NCBI GenBank assembly: GCA_029251785.1
Contig: JAQXCQ010000193.1
Coordinates: forward strand, 1-40,970
Direction: 5' to 3'
DNA: 40,970 nt
DNA from: Maricaulis sp.
GTDB taxonomy: Bacteria > Pseudomonadota > Alphaproteobacteria > Caulobacterales > Maricaulaceae
Numbering within the stretch: position 1 is the stretch's first letter; every line of letters starts with the position of its first letter. A model generated the notes under the pieces. It ran no database searches. It saw only the letters and a list, made by a program, of their open reading frames with translations, and was not told where the DNA came from. Below are positions 1 to 8,118 of this stretch, piece by piece. The translations under genes and the position numbers were made by a program.

Positions 1-750
1 GGCGCGATCAATCTCTCTGAAATGCTGGGCAAGGGTTTTGGACAAAAAACCAAGACATCCCGAATGAAAGTCAGCGAAGCCTATACGCCGCTCATCGAAG
101 AAGAGGCCGACAAGCTGATCGATGATGCCCAGATCAATGCCGAAGCCATTCGTTTGGCTGAGAATGAAGGCATCGTCTTCCTCGACGAGATCGACAAGAT
201 CGCGACTCGCAGCGACGCCCGCGGTGGCGATGTCTCACGCGAAGGCGTGCAGCGCGATTTGCTGCCAATGATCGAGGGCACAAGCGTGACAACCAAGCAC
301 GGCATCATGAAAACCGATCATGTCCTGTTTATTGCCTCCGGCGCTTTTCACGTATCCAAACCCTCCGACATGTTGCCTGAACTCCAGGGTCGCCTGCCTA
401 TCCGTGTTGAGCTCCAGGCACTCACCAAGGATGACTTCAAACGCATCCTAACCGAACCCGAAGCCAGTCTGATCAAGCAATATGTGGCGCTCATGGGCAC
501 AGAAGGCCTGACGCTTGAATTTACCGACGACGCTGTAGAGGCCATTGCCAGCCTGGCAGCCGAGGTCAACGCTTCCGTTGAGAATATCGGTGCCCGGCGC
601 TTGCAAACCGTTATGGAAAAGCTGGTCGAGGACATCAGTTTCACCGCATCGGATCGGGATGGCGAAACGATTGTAATTGACGCAAATTATGTTGCCGAAC
701 ATGTCGGTGAATTGGCCAAGAATGCCGATCTGTCCAAATTCATCCTGTAG
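1..750 (+). CDS. hslU: ATP-dependent protease ATPase subunit HslU (3' part)
   Basis: This is the C-terminal part of the AAA+ unfoldase that feeds substrates into the HslV peptidase in the cytoplasm. The frame is open from base 1, so the start and the Walker A motif lie outside the window. Visible are the Walker B stretch [10 protein letters not shown], the sensor segment [19 protein letters not shown], the arginine-finger region [12 protein letters not shown], and the C-terminal DLSKFIL. That tail matches the family's conserved terminus, which inserts into HslV. The last 11 bases overlap the end of the convergent Smr-domain gene. hslV would be expected just upstream, beyond the window edge. 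Confidence 0.97.
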   Translation, partial: GAINLSEMLGKGFGQKTKTSRMKVSEAYTPLIEEEADKLIDDAQINAEAIRLAENEGIVFLDEIDKIATRSDARGGDVSREGVQRDLLPMIEGTSVTTKHGIMKTDHVLFIASGAFHVSKPSDMLPELQGRLPIRVELQALTKDDFKRILTEPEASLIKQYVALMGTEGLTLEFTDDAVEAIASLAAEVNASVENIGARRLQTVMEKLVEDISFTASDRDGETIVIDANYVAEHVGELAKNADLSKFIL

Positions 751-1354
751 GCGGCTTCTTGCGTCTCAGCGTCACATAATAGGCACCCTCACCACCATGC
801 TTGGCGTGGGATTGCGCGTATCCTGACACTAACTGACTTAATTGCGGATAACCGAGCCATTCCGGCAGCTTGCGCTTAAGAACGCCGGGTGATTCCCGGC
901 GCTCCCAGGGGGCAAGTGTCAGACCACCCTTCTCAAGCTGTGTGCCCTTACCGGTAATTACCAAAACCGTTCTATGACCCCGCGCGTCAGCCTCGACCAG
1001 GAAGCGGGTCAATGTGGCCAGGGCCTCGGTCTGATACATGCCGTGAAGGTCAATTCGAGCATCGATACTGACACCGCCCTTGCGAAGTTTCTTTTCTCCA
1101 CCACGATTGACCGGCATCGGTCGTGGCTTGTTTGAGGGGCGCACGGTCGGGATCGGCCGGTGTTTGATAGACATTGTCTGCACAGGCTGTTTCGTCGCAA
1201 CCTTTTCGCCAGGCCGCTTCCCCGCCGCAGTCGGTTGTTTTGATTCCTCACCTTGAAGTTTGCGGAAACGCTCCGCGCTGAGTGGGCGAACCGATCGGGC
1301 CACTTTTTGCCAGAGCGCTTTTTCTTCTGTGCTGAGTTTGCGTTTGCGCGCCAT
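740..1354 (-). CDS. Smr domain protein (MutS2/SmrA-type putative endonuclease)
   Basis: A 204-residue protein with a basic, low-complexity N-terminal half and a C-terminal Smr domain. The Smr signatures are [11 protein letters not shown] near residue 102, then VLVITGKG near 131, and [13 protein letters not shown] at the end. Smr domains of this stand-alone type nick DNA or RNA; the exact role of this subfamily is not established. Its start lies 3 bases from the end of mltA, so the two are probably co-transcribed in the order tim44, mltA, smr. Its 3' end overlaps hslU by 11 bases in the convergent sense. Confidence 0.9.
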   Translation of the reverse strand: MARKRKLSTEEKALWQKVARSVRPLSAERFRKLQGEESKQPTAAGKRPGEKVATKQPVQTMSIKHRPIPTVRPSNKPRPMPVNRGGEKKLRKGGVSIDARIDLHGMYQTEALATLTRFLVEADARGHRTVLVITGKGTQLEKGGLTLAPWERRESPGVLKRKLPEWLGYPQLSQLVSGYAQSHAKHGGEGAYYVTLRRKKPPTG

Positions 1355-1357
1355 TGG

Positions 1358-2602
1358 CTAGGCCGGAGGTGTCAGATCAACAATACGATCAGCGACCGCA
1401 TGCGGCAAAAGCACCGTCCATTGCGCCCGCGCATTCGTTGTTCCTGCGCGACGTTCCGCCTCCTGCCCCCAACCCCAAAAGAAATCTCCACGCAGTGGTC
1501 CATTGATCGCGCCGCCGGAATCCTGTGAGATGAGCAGTCCAGACCATCCCGCTGCATCCGGCAAATCTGTTGTCATCCAGATCGGCACGCCATGCGCATG
1601 AAAGCCAGTATCCACGGCCAGAGAGGCCATGGGTGTCAGAGAAACCCCTGATGATCCGCGCGGCCCGAGTTCAGGCTGGTCGAGCGTCTCGACGCCAAAG
1701 AAGACATAGCGTGGATTGACCGAAAACAATTCCGCGGTCGCTTCCGGGCCGTTTTCATTAAGCCAAGCTTCAATCCCAGCTTTTGATGCCGCGTGCCGAG
1801 CAAGTTCACCCCGGTTTATCAGCTCCCGTCCGATCGAGCGGTAAGGTAGCCCGTTGTGTGCGTTAAACGCCGCACGAGCCTGCCTGCCGTCCTCGAAAAT
1901 CAGTCGGCCCGAACCCTGTATTTGCAGGAAAAAAACATCTATCGGCCGGCCCCAGGCGAAAGCCTCGCCAAAGTCTCCCGCCTCAATATCAGCGCGGTTT
2001 CGATACCGGACCAGCTCGCCATCTTCAACACGCGCAACAATACGGTGACCGGCCAATTCCGGATCAAACCGGCCCAGATCAACCGACAACAAGTCATCGG
2101 GTCTTGCCCGAAGTGGTTGGGTGAAACCCTCAACCGGCTCACTTCGCACTTCTACGAACGGTTCATAATAGCCTGTCAACAAACCGTCGTGGCGGACATC
2201 GCCGCTGTCTGTCTCAATTGCCGTAACACTGACCGGCGAAAACAACACCTCAAATGTCGCGCGCACAGCACCGGGCTCATCTCCTGTCAGTGCCGCCGTC
2301 ACGCACACATCACGCCACGCCCCAACCGTTCCTGCCCAAGGAGCCCTTGGGTTGAGATTTTCGCCATCAGGGCGCGGCTCCATACGCTCACAACTGCGCA
2401 TAAACGCGTCCAGAGCGGGCCGCAAATCAGATTGTCCCCATCCATCCAGGGCATCCCAATGAGACAGGGAGAGACTTAAATCAGCGGGAGTTTCAAGCAG
2501 AGGTGGGGTTTCCGGCACAATCTCAACCGGAACATCACTATCCTCGCAGGCGACAGCAACAAAAAGAAAGAGCGGCGATAGCCGCTTAAGCCGTTGCCAC
2601 AC
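1358..2602 (-). CDS. mltA: Membrane-bound lytic murein transglycosylase A (MltA) lipoprotein
   Basis: Lytic transglycosylase that cleaves peptidoglycan glycan strands to 1,6-anhydro products from the inner face of the outer membrane. The MltA domain is marked by LLTGYYEPFVEV and the 3D domain by VDTGFHAHGVPIWM and ISQDSGGAINGPLRGDFFWG; the Asp in QDSGGAI is the expected catalytic acid. I chose the GTG at 2602 because it gives a short lipoprotein signal (LFLFVAVAC, Cys at about residue 19). The same frame stays open upstream to an ATG at 2668, but that start would put extra residues before the signal and deepen the overlap with the upstream gene. With the GTG start, the first codons overlap the end of the Tim44-like gene, suggesting translational coupling. 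About 414 residues. Confidence 0.9.
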   Translation of the reverse strand: MWQRLKRLSPLFLFVAVACEDSDVPVEIVPETPPLLETPADLSLSLSHWDALDGWGQSDLRPALDAFMRSCERMEPRPDGENLNPRAPWAGTVGAWRDVCVTAALTGDEPGAVRATFEVLFSPVSVTAIETDSGDVRHDGLLTGYYEPFVEVRSEPVEGFTQPLRARPDDLLSVDLGRFDPELAGHRIVARVEDGELVRYRNRADIEAGDFGEAFAWGRPIDVFFLQIQGSGRLIFEDGRQARAAFNAHNGLPYRSIGRELINRGELARHAASKAGIEAWLNENGPEATAELFSVNPRYVFFGVETLDQPELGPRGSSGVSLTPMASLAVDTGFHAHGVPIWMTTDLPDAAGWSGLLISQDSGGAINGPLRGDFFWGWGQEAERRAGTTNARAQWTVLLPHAVADRIVDLTPPA

Positions 2603-3215
2603 TGGCCAACACCCAATTTGGATCTGAATTATCGGTATGACGCTCAAACACCCAATCTTCTCCGACATGGGTCAATTTTTCGAGGCTGCCAGCAATGACG
2701 ACGCCATATTTATCTAATGTTTCCGTGGCCATGTCCGCATGGAACCTCACTTTAACCGATGCCAGATTTCCAGTTTGAGATGCTTCAACAATTTCGGCTT
2801 TGGAAATGCGGTCAATTTCTGTTTTGACCGTCTCCTTGCGCTCCTCACGAGCATCAATCGCCGCCGAATACCGATCAAATACCTTGCCGCTCAACAAAGA
2901 TCGAAGCGCGTCCTTATCTCCGGACGCAAAGGCCTGAACAATCATGCTATAAGCCGACCGCGAACCTTCGATAAATTGGTGTGGGTCGAAACCTGTATCC
3001 GCCGAGGCGATATCCTCGAGGCCCGCCGCTGCAGGCCCCTCAAAGGCTGGCCGTAAATGGCTCTGTGTCCGCTGACCCAGTGCATCTGTCGATCGCTGCG
3101 GCGAGGTGCCAGGGTTCTCCAGTTGGCCGTCATCTTGCCCCAAAACGGAGTACAAACGCAGGCCAAGAAACACCGCCACTCCTCCGAAAATCAAAATCGT
3201 CAATAGATCAGTCAT
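2586..3215 (-). CDS. Tim44/TimA-like inner membrane protein
   Basis: A 209-residue protein with one N-terminal membrane helix (LLTILIFGGVAVFLGLRLY, about residues 4-22), a linker of low complexity, and a C-terminal Tim44-like domain (about 75-205) with the pattern VKVRFHADMATETLDKYG. The mitochondrial relative tethers the import motor to the inner membrane. The bacterial version is a membrane protein of uncertain function. It is the first gene of a leftward group with mltA and smr and is divergent from secB. The neighbourhood (secB divergent, mltA and smr downstream) is the usual alphaproteobacterial one. Confidence 0.88.
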   Translation of the reverse strand: MTDLLTILIFGGVAVFLGLRLYSVLGQDDGQLENPGTSPQRSTDALGQRTQSHLRPAFEGPAAAGLEDIASADTGFDPHQFIEGSRSAYSMIVQAFASGDKDALRSLLSGKVFDRYSAAIDAREERKETVKTEIDRISKAEIVEASQTGNLASVKVRFHADMATETLDKYGVVIAGSLEKLTHVGEDWVFERHTDNSDPNWVLASVATA

Positions 3216-3508
3216 GGGCTCTTCTCAAACAAATCAGTGCGGCAAACCAGAGTGTATCAGATATAGGCTCAATTCGCACACGCGCCAGCCTTTCGACCAC
3301 ACACAATTCGTTCAGCGAGCCCGCAATACGACTTCTGGGGCGGCTGCATGTCATTCGTTTCGACACCTCATTGCTAGCGCCTGATGGTCCGCAAGAGCCC
3401 CTCGCGCTTGCTCCGACGCGGGTCGCGTGGTAACCGCCCGCCTCTATTCTTTATCCGATACCCCCTTCAGGGGCCGGATTTGTCACCTACCCAATGCCGG
3501 GGAATTTC
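3216..3508. promoter_or_regulatory. Divergent intergenic region between tim44-like gene and secB
   Basis: About 290 bases with no convincing gene; the open frames crossing it are shadows without a plausible start or composition. It must hold the leftward promoter of tim44-mltA-smr and the rightward promoter of secB. In related genomes, as I recall, an fxsA gene often sits beside tim44/secB; nothing resembling FxsA is seen here. I could not identify clear -35/-10 pairs. Confidence 0.4.
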
Positions 3509-4033
3509 ATGACCGACGCACCGTCCACACCAACCGAACCCGTAGCCGCCGAGAATAATCAGCCGCAACTCCGCATTCTGACACAGTATGTGAAGGATTT
3601 GTCGTTCGAAAATCCTGAGGCTCCGGACTCGCTTCGGGGCGGCAGCGCTGCACCTGCTATCGATATTGGGATTGATGTTCAGGCCCGCACACTGTCCGAG
3701 AACACCTTTGAAGTTGTGATCAACATCAACGGAAAAGCGTCACGCGACGAGAAGGTCACCTTCATCGCGGAACTGTCCTATGGTGGGGTTTTTCAGCTCA
3801 ATAATGTTGCCGAAAACGAGCGCGAGCCTTTCCTGCTGATCGAATGCCCTCGCCTGCTCTTCCCATTTGCCCGCCGTATCCTGGCTGACACAACACGCGA
3901 CGGTGGCTTCCCGCCACTGATGCTTGATCCCGTCGATTTTGCTGGCCTCTTCCGTCAGCAACTTGCCAAGCGTGCCGCAGCCGTTCCCGGCGCTGATACA
4001 AATGGCAATGCAGACCCGGCAACGTCGAACTAA
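3509..4033 (+). CDS. secB: Protein-export chaperone SecB
   Basis: Cytoplasmic tetrameric chaperone that keeps preproteins unfolded and hands them to SecA. The 174-residue frame shows the SecB core: LRILTQYVKDLSFENPEAP at residues 22-40, then a beta-rich block with DIGIDVQARTL, FEVVININGKA and FIAELSYGGVFQL, and the late motif ECPRLLFPFARRILAD. An acidic/polar tail follows, as in other alphaproteobacteria. I chose ATG 3509, preceded by GGGGA at good spacing, over ATG 3494, which has no ribosome-binding sequence. Convergent with dnaQ, with a hairpin across the junction. Confidence 0.96.
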   Translation: MTDAPSTPTEPVAAENNQPQLRILTQYVKDLSFENPEAPDSLRGGSAAPAIDIGIDVQARTLSENTFEVVININGKASRDEKVTFIAELSYGGVFQLNNVAENEREPFLLIECPRLLFPFARRILADTTRDGGFPPLMLDPVDFAGLFRQQLAKRAAAVPGADTNGNADPATSN

Positions 4034-4034
4034 T

Positions 4035-4055
4035 CGTCAAACATCCTGTTTGACG
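4035..4055. terminator. Hairpin between convergent secB and dnaQ
   Basis: A perfect 9-bp stem, CGTCAAACA at 4035-4043 and TGTTTGACG at 4047-4055, with a 3-base loop TCC. It starts 2 bases after the secB stop and covers the dnaQ stop codon on the other strand. There is no clear T-run on either side, so it may be a bidirectional terminator or an RNA-stabilising stem. Confidence 0.55.
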
Positions 4056-4738
4056 GATTGAGACTTCCAGAGCGCGTCCTCGCCCAATTCCTCAATAAAG
4101 GATTTGTGCGCGGCGCGCTCTTTTTCTGTTTGCAACGCCTGTAGAGGCTTGCTTCGAAGCGGTCTCGCCGGGAAAACCACACCCCCGATTTCTGAGCCGG
4201 CCGTTCCCGAGAGATCCAATGCGCGCGTTCGACCGCCCGTCAGCTCCAAATAAACTTCCGCCAGCAACAGTGCATCGATCAAAGCGCCGTGCTTGTCGCG
4301 TGTGTCCAGAGAAATATCAAAACGCTTACACAAGGCGTCCAGCGACACATAGGAGCCGGGAAATTTAGCACGCGCCATGCGGGCTGTGTCCTTGAATCGG
4401 TCTTCCGCATAAGGCGGGCGACCCAGTCGAACAAGCTCCATATTAATGAAGCCTCGGTCAAATGAAGCGTTGTGAGCAACAAGAACAGCGTCGCCGACAA
4501 ACGAGACAAAATCCTCGGCAATATCTTCAAACAACGCCTTGTCCGACAAAAATTCAGTCGTGAGGCCAGTGATCTCAACAACCTTTTCCGGCACATGTCG
4601 CTGTGGATTTACATAGGTGTGATAGGTCCGCCCCGTGGGGATACAATCAACCACCTCCACACAGCCAATCTCCGTCACCCGATCTCCCGTATTGGGATCC
4701 AGACCCGTTGTTTCGGTATCAAAGACAATTTCACGCAT
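4037..4738 (-). CDS. dnaQ: DNA polymerase III subunit epsilon (3'-5' proofreading exonuclease)
   Basis: The proofreading subunit of the replicative polymerase. The 233-residue frame has all DEDDh exonuclease motifs: Exo I FDTETTGLD (Asp7, Glu9), Exo II HNASFDRGF (Asp94) and Exo III DKHGALIDALLLAEVY (His150, Asp155). The C-terminal tail after about residue 175 is the region that binds the alpha subunit. It is the last gene of the leftward operon PPDK regulator-maf-aroE-coaE-dnaQ, starting 11 bases after the coaE stop. The stop codon lies in a strong hairpin. Confidence 0.96.
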   Translation of the reverse strand: MREIVFDTETTGLDPNTGDRVTEIGCVEVVDCIPTGRTYHTYVNPQRHVPEKVVEITGLTTEFLSDKALFEDIAEDFVSFVGDAVLVAHNASFDRGFINMELVRLGRPPYAEDRFKDTARMARAKFPGSYVSLDALCKRFDISLDTRDKHGALIDALLLAEVYLELTGGRTRALDLSGTAGSEIGGVVFPARPLRSKPLQALQTEKERAAHKSFIEELGEDALWKSQSVKQDV

Positions 4739-4749
4739 GGCAGTGACAA

Positions 4750-5349
4750 TCAGCTTTCTAAATTTGCTCGAAGGCTCGCCAAAACAGTGTCTACTTGCTC
4801 TCGCGCATCATCAAGCCCGCCCGACGTCTCAACAACATAATCGGCCCGTGCCCGCTTTTCCGCGTCCGGCATTTGGCGGGCGATAATGGCATCAAGCTTG
4901 TCCGCCGTCATGCCCGGACGCTCTAGGACACGCTTGCGCCGCACCGCGTCGGGCGCGCTGACCACAACGATCTTATCAACCAGCCCGTCACCGCCGGTTT
5001 CAAACAGGAGTGGGATATCAAAGATGATCAGATCATCGCCGCGCGCCCCACATTTCAAGACAAACGCCGCACGACACTGATTGACCAAAGGATGCACAAT
5101 CGCCTCAAGCGCTCGAAATTTTTCACTATCCGCTCCCAGTGCTGCAGATAATTTTCTTCGGTCTATACCGCCCGGTCCAGCGACACCGGGAAAAGCTCCC
5201 TCCACGGCCGCCACAGCCCCGCCTCCAGGTCCATAGAGTTCGTGCACACACGCATCAGAATCAAACACCGCTATGCCAGCCGCCATAAACAGCTCCGCCG
5301 TCGCTGATTTCCCCATTCCGATTGAGCCGGTTAACCCGATTAACATCAT
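4750..5349 (-). CDS. coaE: Dephospho-CoA kinase
   Basis: Catalyses the last step of coenzyme A synthesis, phosphorylating the 3'-hydroxyl of dephospho-CoA. The 199-residue protein begins with the P-loop GLTGSIGMGKS (residues 5-15) and carries FDSDACVHELYG, the CoA-domain motif IVHPLV and IFDIPLLFETG, all typical. Two consecutive ATG codons (5349 and 5346) are possible. The ATGATGA arrangement overlaps the aroE stop, so translation is probably coupled. Length is normal for the family. Confidence 0.96.
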   Translation of the reverse strand: MMLIGLTGSIGMGKSATAELFMAAGIAVFDSDACVHELYGPGGGAVAAVEGAFPGVAGPGGIDRRKLSAALGADSEKFRALEAIVHPLVNQCRAAFVLKCGARGDDLIIFDIPLLFETGGDGLVDKIVVVSAPDAVRRKRVLERPGMTADKLDAIIARQMPDAEKRARADYVVETSGGLDDAREQVDTVLASLRANLES

Positions 5350-6191
5350 GGCGCCGGCCCCAAAATCGCTTCGAGCAAGGCGCGCTCCTGGCCCGTTTTC
5401 GGTGCCTCGACACCGTAAAACGCCTCAAAGCTCGGCCGTGCTTGACCGATCAACATTCCCAAACCGTCCACGCAAACCAACCCGTTTTGCGCCGCCCGTT
5501 TCAGAAACTCCGTCTGCAGAGGCGTGTAAACAATATCGGCAGCCACACAATTTGCCGGTGCGCGATTCCAGTCGATGTCGAGGTTTGCTGCACCCTTCAA
5601 ACCCAGCGATGTCGTATTCACAACCAATTGCGCATCAGCCAGCGCGTCATCGCGCTGATCCCAATCCACGATTACCGCCTCTATTTCCAGTGCCCTTGAT
5701 AGGTCAAGGGCGCGGGAGCGGGTTCGATTGGCAATTTTAATCTCGGAAACACCCGCTTTTGATAACGCAAAAACAATCGCCCGAGCGGCTCCTCCGGCCC
5801 CCAGAACCACGACAGGTCGATTATCAAGTTGCACTTCTTTGTCAGCAAGCGCTTGCATGAAACCCAGCGCATCAGTGTTGTCTGCAGAGATTCTTCCATC
5901 ATGAAATGTCAGGAGGTTTGCCGCCCCGATAGCCTTCGCCTCCTCACTCACTTCATCAGCAATTTTCAGCGCGGTTTCTTTATGCGGAAGCGTAATATTG
6001 AGGCCACAAAGACTGGTCGACGCCAAAGCCTCGAGAGCGTGACGGGCATCGTCGGGTGCAATAGCAAATGGCGCATAGAGAGCGTCAATTCCAGCTGCCT
6101 CTATCCAGCTCGCCATCAAGCGCGGAGACAGCGAGTGTCCAACCGGCCAACCGGCAACGCCCGCAACACGCGCTGAGCCACTGGGTCTCAT
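5346..6191 (-). CDS. aroE: Shikimate dehydrogenase (NADP+)
   Basis: Reduces 3-dehydroshikimate to shikimate in aromatic amino acid synthesis. The 281-residue sequence shows the substrate-binding GWPVGHSLSPRLMASW near residue 14, LNITLPHKETAL with the catalytic Lys, SADNTDALGF, the nucleotide-binding VVVLGAGGAARA, and NRTRSRA, an NADP-type loop. The final helix contains DGLGMLIGQARPSFEAFYG. Start and stop both overlap the neighbouring genes by 4 bases (maf upstream, coaE downstream), so it lies mid-operon. Confidence 0.96.
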   Translation of the reverse strand: MRPSGSARVAGVAGWPVGHSLSPRLMASWIEAAGIDALYAPFAIAPDDARHALEALASTSLCGLNITLPHKETALKIADEVSEEAKAIGAANLLTFHDGRISADNTDALGFMQALADKEVQLDNRPVVVLGAGGAARAIVFALSKAGVSEIKIANRTRSRALDLSRALEIEAVIVDWDQRDDALADAQLVVNTTSLGLKGAANLDIDWNRAPANCVAADIVYTPLQTEFLKRAAQNGLVCVDGLGMLIGQARPSFEAFYGVEAPKTGQERALLEAILGPAP

Positions 6192-6781
6192 GGCTCAACA
6201 ATCCCAAACCCGCGCAACGCCTCCAACAAAGGGTTGAGCGGCATTCCAAGGATGGCAAAGAAGTCGCCATCGACACGCTCAAACAATTGAGCACCCAAGC
6301 CTTCATAGGCATACGCACCGACGCTTGCGGTCAATTCATCGCCGGCATTTTCAAGGTAATAATCTAAGAAACGCGGCGTAAAGTCGCGAACATGCAAGGT
6401 CGATGTTTGCGCGTTTTGCCAAACCGGCTCGCCCTCTCTCGCAAGGCACAAGCCGGAATGCAGATAGTGCGCTTTGCCTCGCATCGACATCAATCGGTCT
6501 CGCGCCAGGTCACGCTGGGGCAATTTATCCAAAAGCTCGCCATCCAACTCCATAGTTTGGTCAGCCCCGAGAACCAGTGCACCCGGATAATCCCGTGAGA
6601 CATCACAAGCCTTTGCCGCTCCTAGAAGGGCGGCTATTTTCGCGGGTTCCATCATTGGGTTTGCGCGCTTTATTGCTTCTTCATCGACGCTTGATTTAAT
6701 GACTCGAAACGGAACCGCAGCCCCGCTCAAGACCTGGGCTCGTATTGCGCTGCCGGATGCAAGAATGAGATCTTCGCTCAT
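6188..6781 (-). CDS. maf: Maf-family nucleotide pyrophosphatase
   Basis: Maf proteins hydrolyse non-canonical or specific nucleoside triphosphates to monophosphates. The 197-residue frame has the N-terminal LILASGSAIRAQVL (the usual form is LASxSPRRxxLL, so the Pro-Arg pair is changed here), KSSVDEEAIKRANP, LVLGADQTMELDG with the catalytic Asp, SMRGKAHYLHSGL and VGAYAYEGLGAQLFERVDGD. The late motif fits the YceF/YhdE fold; I cannot assign the nucleotide preference. ATGA overlap with the upstream regulator gene and with aroE downstream. Confidence 0.93.
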   Translation of the reverse strand: MSEDLILASGSAIRAQVLSGAAVPFRVIKSSVDEEAIKRANPMMEPAKIAALLGAAKACDVSRDYPGALVLGADQTMELDGELLDKLPQRDLARDRLMSMRGKAHYLHSGLCLAREGEPVWQNAQTSTLHVRDFTPRFLDYYLENAGDELTASVGAYAYEGLGAQLFERVDGDFFAILGMPLNPLLEALRGFGIVEP

Positions 6782-7641
6782 GATCGATTTCGCTTTTCAC
6801 TGATCATATTGAGTATTTTTGCGGCTGTTTCTTCAATCGATCGCCGTGTCACATCAATCGACGCCCAGCCCTGCTTGGCGAATAATCGCTTGGCTGCCAA
6901 AATTTCATCGCGTACCGAAAAGTCATCAATATAATCGGTATCCCGGTCCTCATTAAGGCTCAGCAACCGGTTTCTACGAATTTGAACAATGCGTTCCGGA
7001 GAGGCCGTCAGCCCGATAACCAATGGGTTTTTCAACGCTAAAATTTCGTCAGGCAACGGGACATCCCTAACCAAGGGAATGTTTGCCGCCTTCACGCCTC
7101 GGTGCGCAAGATAAATGCTGGTCGGTGTCTTTGATGTCCGGCTTACGCCAAGCAAAACAATGTCGGCGCCCTCAAAATCATCCCCCTGCCCGTCATCATG
7201 GGCCATGGCATAATTCAGGGCATCAATCCGGTGATAATATTCCGCATCAAGCGTACGCTGCGCACCGGCCCGATTGGCAATCGGTCGGCCCAGATAAGCC
7301 GAAAGCGTTGCCAGCATGGGGTCAAGAACCGCTATTGCCGGTGTTCCCGTCGCAGCACATCTTACCTCGAGAGCGCGGCGAAGCTCCGGATTAACGATCG
7401 TATACATAACAACCCCGGGATAAGCTTCGATTTCTGCCAAAACCCGATCGAGCTGTCGAGTTGAGCGCACCAGCGCATACAAGTGTTCAAGCGGGTTAGC
7501 ATGCTCAAACTGGGCAACGGAGGCCCGCATTACCTCCATCAGGGTCTCGCCGGTAGAATCTGAGACAAGATGCACATGAAAACAGGTTTCAAGCTTGGCC
7601 GGTCGAGCATCTGCACGGTTGTTTTGTGTGTTGTTTGTCAT
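6778..7641 (-). CDS. Pyruvate phosphate dikinase/PEP synthase regulatory protein (DUF299 kinase-phosphorylase)
   Basis: Bifunctional ADP-dependent kinase and Pi-dependent phosphorylase that switches pyruvate phosphate dikinase or PEP synthase off and on by threonine phosphorylation. Diagnostic features are the N-terminal HLVSDSTGETLM (residues 24-35), YTIVNPELRR, the P-loop-like GVSRTSKTPTSIYLA at 165-179, and LTASPERIVQIRRNRL near 212. Which target enzyme it acts on cannot be decided from the window. It is the first gene of the leftward five-gene operon, and its start faces the gap proposed as the replication origin, as in Caulobacter. Confidence 0.94.
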   Translation of the reverse strand: MTNNTQNNRADARPAKLETCFHVHLVSDSTGETLMEVMRASVAQFEHANPLEHLYALVRSTRQLDRVLAEIEAYPGVVMYTIVNPELRRALEVRCAATGTPAIAVLDPMLATLSAYLGRPIANRAGAQRTLDAEYYHRIDALNYAMAHDDGQGDDFEGADIVLLGVSRTSKTPTSIYLAHRGVKAANIPLVRDVPLPDEILALKNPLVIGLTASPERIVQIRRNRLLSLNEDRDTDYIDDFSVRDEILAAKRLFAKQGWASIDVTRRSIEETAAKILNMISEKRNRS

Positions 7642-8118
7642 CGTATCGCAATCAGGGAGTCTTGATGGGACAAATTGTCTTGCACGGCGGTTCGTCGAGG
7701 CGTTTACGAATTGTTAATAACTATGAATGTTTTCCCCAACGCGGATAACACCGGAGTAGGGCTGTCAGTAATACCGGGTTTGACTTGGTATTTCCAACAC
7801 CTCTTTCCACAAACATCGCTCTGTTGATAATGTGTTGATAGACTGATTTGACTCAGTTTCGCCTAGAAATTTACTGACAGTTTTTCCACGTGTCAGAATT
7901 AGATCATTTCTTTGTAATTAAATAGCTTTGGGAATATTCACCACTGTCGATAGTTTTTCGGTAAACAGCCTTCACAGCGAATGCTTACCCATGAGTATTA
8001 CCGGGTAAAACTTTCCATCCACAAATTCACAGGCCCAACAATATCGACTCTCAAATTTAACTTATTTGATTTGTAAGAGTGCATTGCCTGATAGTGCGGA
8101 CAAGCTTAATCAGTGCCT
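7642..8118. other. Candidate chromosomal replication origin (oriC) between PPDK regulator and hemE
   Basis: A 477-base gap without genes, visibly richer in A/T than the flanks, between the DUF299-type regulator and hemE. That is the position of the Caulobacter origin. DnaA-box-like 9-mers compared with TTATCCACA: TTATCAACA (minus strand of 7822-7830, one mismatch); two mismatches each for CTATCAACA (minus strand of 7833-7841), CTTTCCACA (7803-7811), TTTTCCACG (7882-7890), TTTTCCCCA (7730-7738) and CCATCCACA (8015-8023). GANTC methylation-type sites lie at 7850-7854 and 8046-8050. Inverted repeats are CTGACA/TGTCAG (7874-7879, 7891-7896) around one box and TTACCC/GGGTAA (7985-7990, 8003-8008). 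The most AT-rich part, 8041-8085, is a likely unwinding element. No perfect CtrA site (TTAA-N7-TTAA) is seen. The gap must also carry the promoters of hemE and the leftward operon. Confidence 0.72.

Noticed and set aside
7880-7896. Third parS-like site (TTTTTCCACGTGTCAG)
   Set aside because: It shares only the central CACGTG core and differs at too many positions; it is better read as a DnaA-like box within an inverted repeat.
7642-8118. Perfect CtrA site in the origin region
   Set aside because: Only half-matches such as TTAACTTATTTGATT occur (near 8057); these are too degenerate to claim.
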